From contig CAYZPB010000003.1 in assembly GCA_964480445.1 (NCBI GenBank), forward strand, positions 1 to 34,205: DNA of 34,205 bases. Direction: 5' to 3'. The notes beneath the pieces were generated by a model. The model was not told where the DNA came from. It ran no database searches and saw nothing but the letters and a program-made list of their open reading frames with translations. Of this stretch, positions 32,691 to 34,205 are shown piece by piece; positions within the stretch are counted from its first letter, which is position 1, and each line of letters opens with the position of its first letter. The position numbers and the translations under genes are program-made. Source of the DNA: CAYZPB01 sp964480445. Its GTDB lineage: Bacteria > Bacillota > Bacilli > Tepidibacillales > Tepidibacillaceae.

Positions 32691-33515
32691 CTATCCTTGG
32701 TTATTATTCTTTGTTACTGGGATTTCATTTTTATTTAGTTGTTCGTTAAATTTCTGGAATCTAAAATCTGGTTGCTGATAAGAAAACTGCTCACCTGTGC
32801 CCACATAAGCCCTTAGCACATTCGGCCGATCAGGAAGATCGATTGAGCCTGCACCGTAGCCAATTGTCTCAACATTTAATGGTGGCATATTAACTATTGA
32901 GTTAGTTAATGCTGTGATAATAGCAGCACCTGTCGGTGTTGTAATCTCATACTGTAGGTCTAAAAAGTTTACGGGTTTACCTTTCAGGATCTCGATTGTT
33001 GCTGGTGCAGGATTTGGATAGATGCCATGCTCCATATCTATGCTGCCACTACCAAGTGGAATTGCTGCAGCAAAAATCTCTGCAATTTCTAAATCCTCCA
33101 GCGCGAGTGACACGCCGATAATATCAATAATCGAGTCAATTGCTCCGATCTCATGAAAATGCACCCGATCAATTGGAACACCATGAATTTTAGCTTCAGC
33201 TGTAGCGATAACTTGAAAAATATGTCCCGCATTTTTTTTAACATTAGGCATCAGTTTAGACTCTGCAATGATTGTTCTAATTGAAGCGTAGTTGCGATTA
33301 ACCGGCACCATTGCAGGGTCAAGCTCGATTTTAAGCTGCTTAGCACTAATGCCCATTTTGTTAACTGATTTTACCTTTAATTCTATAGAAGAAGCTAATA
33401 ACAGGTTAAGCTGCTGATTTATATAATCTAGGTTGGCGCCAGCATCAATTAGAGCAGCCAAGGTCATATCGCCACTTATTCCAGAAAAACAGTCTAAATA
33501 AAGGATCTTTTTCAT
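32691..33515 (-). CDS. larC1: LarC N-terminal domain encoded as a separate gene (LarC1)
   Basis: The N-terminal half of the CTP-dependent nickel insertase for the nickel-pincer cofactor. From ATG 33515 it is 274 residues: DCFSGISGDM at 8-17, HFHEIGAIDSIIDIIG at 119-134, TPTGAAI near 193 and GYGAGSIDLPDRPNVLRAYV at 219-238. Full LarC is about 400 residues; this chain stops after about 35 non-conserved polar residues, and the missing half is at 30270-30767 on the plus strand. GAGG lies 9 bases before the ATG; a GTG at 33530 is inside the larB end. The start is one base after the larB stop, so they are coupled. Confidence 0.92.
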   Translation of the reverse strand: MKKILYLDCFSGISGDMTLAALIDAGANLDYINQQLNLLLASSIELKVKSVNKMGISAKQLKIELDPAMVPVNRNYASIRTIIAESKLMPNVKKNAGHIFQVIATAEAKIHGVPIDRVHFHEIGAIDSIIDIIGVSLALEDLEIAEIFAAAIPLGSGSIDMEHGIYPNPAPATIEILKGKPVNFLDLQYEITTPTGAAIITALTNSIVNMPPLNVETIGYGAGSIDLPDRPNVLRAYVGTGEQFSYQQPDFRFQKFNEQLNKNEIPVTKNNNQG

Positions 33516-33516
33516 T

Positions 33517-34203
33517 CTAACTTTCCTCACTCTTTATCAACTTATTTATCAGACCAGCTTGATAACCTGCTCCATAGCCATTATCAATATTTACGACAGA
33601 AATACCGCTTGCACAGGAGTTTAACATCCCAAGCAAGGCTGATATTCCATTAAAACTTGTGCCATAGCCGATACTTGTTGGTACCGCAATAATTGGTTTG
33701 CTAATTAAACCACCGATCACACTAGGAAGCGCGCCTTCCATACCTGCAATAACAATCACCACATTAGCAGCTTGAATTTGATCGATTTTGTCAATTAAGC
33801 GGTGCAAACCAGCAACACCTACATCGCTTATCAATTCACAACGGCTACCAAGTGCTGTTACAGTGGTATAGGCCTCCATTGCTACTGGTAGGTCAGATGT
33901 ACCAGCACAGACCACGCAAACATAGCCTGGGTAAAGTGGTTCCAGTGATTTTGCTGCAAGCAGTGTTCTGCCACAGCTTTCATACTTGGCTTCAGGAAAC
34001 TTCTTACTCACGTGTTCAGCTTTTTCTGCGGAAACGCGTGTTGCAAGTACTATATTCCCATTATGATAAAGTTTTTCAAAAATTAAAACTAGCTGCTCTG
34101 CAGTTTTACCTTCACCATAAATAACCTCCGGGACTCCAGTACGCTCTTCACGCTGCAAATCAAGTTGAGCAAATCCAATATTAAGTGAATTTTTGACTCG
34201 TTC
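33517..34203 (-). CDS. larB: LarB, pyridinium-dicarboxylate synthase of the nickel-pincer cofactor (5' end outside the window)
   Basis: Carboxylates nicotinic acid adenine dinucleotide to start synthesis of the nickel-pincer cofactor. The NCAIR-mutase-like domain shows VPEVIYGEGKT, CVVCAGTSDLPVA, SDVGVAGLHRL, IAGMEGALPSVIGGL and PTSIGYG. The frame stays open past the apparent first start to the right edge, and those extra residues (ERVKNSLNIGFAQLDLQREE) look like LarB, whose usual length is near 250, so the gene is cut by the window end. It precedes larC1 by one base. LarE and LarA are not in the window. Confidence 0.94.
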   Translation of the reverse strand, partial: ERVKNSLNIGFAQLDLQREERTGVPEVIYGEGKTAEQLVLIFEKLYHNGNIVLATRVSAEKAEHVSKKFPEAKYESCGRTLLAAKSLEPLYPGYVCVVCAGTSDLPVAMEAYTTVTALGSRCELISDVGVAGLHRLIDKIDQIQAANVVIVIAGMEGALPSVIGGLISKPIIAVPTSIGYGTSFNGISALLGMLNSCASGISVVNIDNGYGAGYQAGLINKLIKSEES

Positions 34204-34205
34204 TT

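Overview
The window looks like chromosome of an AT-rich, Gram-positive-type bacterium (Bacillota, probably an anaerobic Clostridia-like lineage). Support: strong AGGAGG-type ribosome binding sites, TTG/GTG starts, LipoP-type lipoproteins, the sufC-D-S-U-B order with SufU instead of SufA/IscU, an FMN-riboswitch-controlled ribD-ribE-ribBA-ribH operon, ThyX instead of ThyA, and LarB/LarC nickel-pincer cofactor genes. No transposase, integrase, CRISPR array, rRNA or tRNA was seen. Species cannot be named from the sequence.

Layout. (1) 1-3.9 kb: the tail of an unknown membrane protein, a formylglycine-enzyme-fold (SUMF1) lipoprotein, a heme O synthase-like prenyltransferase and a 12-TM membrane protein that resembles a heme-copper oxidase/NO reductase subunit I but lacks the usual CuB histidines. 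This is the least explained and most interesting part. A perfect palindrome precedes the last gene and a strong terminator follows it. (2) 4-9.9 kb: a small 4-TM protein on the other strand, then FMN riboswitch, attenuator, riboflavin operon, ispH and a cell-wall amidase. (3) 10.1-13.1 kb: binding-protein, permease and ATPase genes of an iron-siderophore/cobalamin-type importer. (4) 13.1-17 kb, minus strand: pyruvate carboxylase and a FlK-type hot-dog thioesterase. (5) 17.1-19.3 kb: an OmpR/BaeS-type two-component system preceded by four hexamers repeating every 11 bp. (6) 19.5-25.9 kb: plsY, a PspC-domain protein and the SUF iron-sulfur assembly operon. (7) 25.9-28.4 kb: an unknown propeller-like lipoprotein, a TauE/SafE-type transporter and thyX. 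(8) 28.5-34.2 kb: argS, a detached C-terminal half of LarC and an anchored MsrAB fusion on the plus strand; bL25, the N-terminal half of LarC and LarB on the minus strand.

How the genes fit together. Many products serve redox metabolism: flavin synthesis, Fe-S cluster assembly, the Fe-S enzyme IspH, the flavin-dependent ThyX, metal/cofactor import, a possible heme-based membrane enzyme, and repair of oxidised methionine outside the membrane. Several start codons were moved from the longest reading frame to the one with the better ribosome binding site: ribD (GTG 4855), ribH (TTG 7835), pyc (ATG 16992), plsY (GTG 19486), sufC (ATG 20712), sufU (ATG 24001), thyX (ATG 28406), larC2 (ATG 30270) and larC1 (ATG 33515). 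larB runs off the right edge. All functional calls are from reading motifs; no database search was run.
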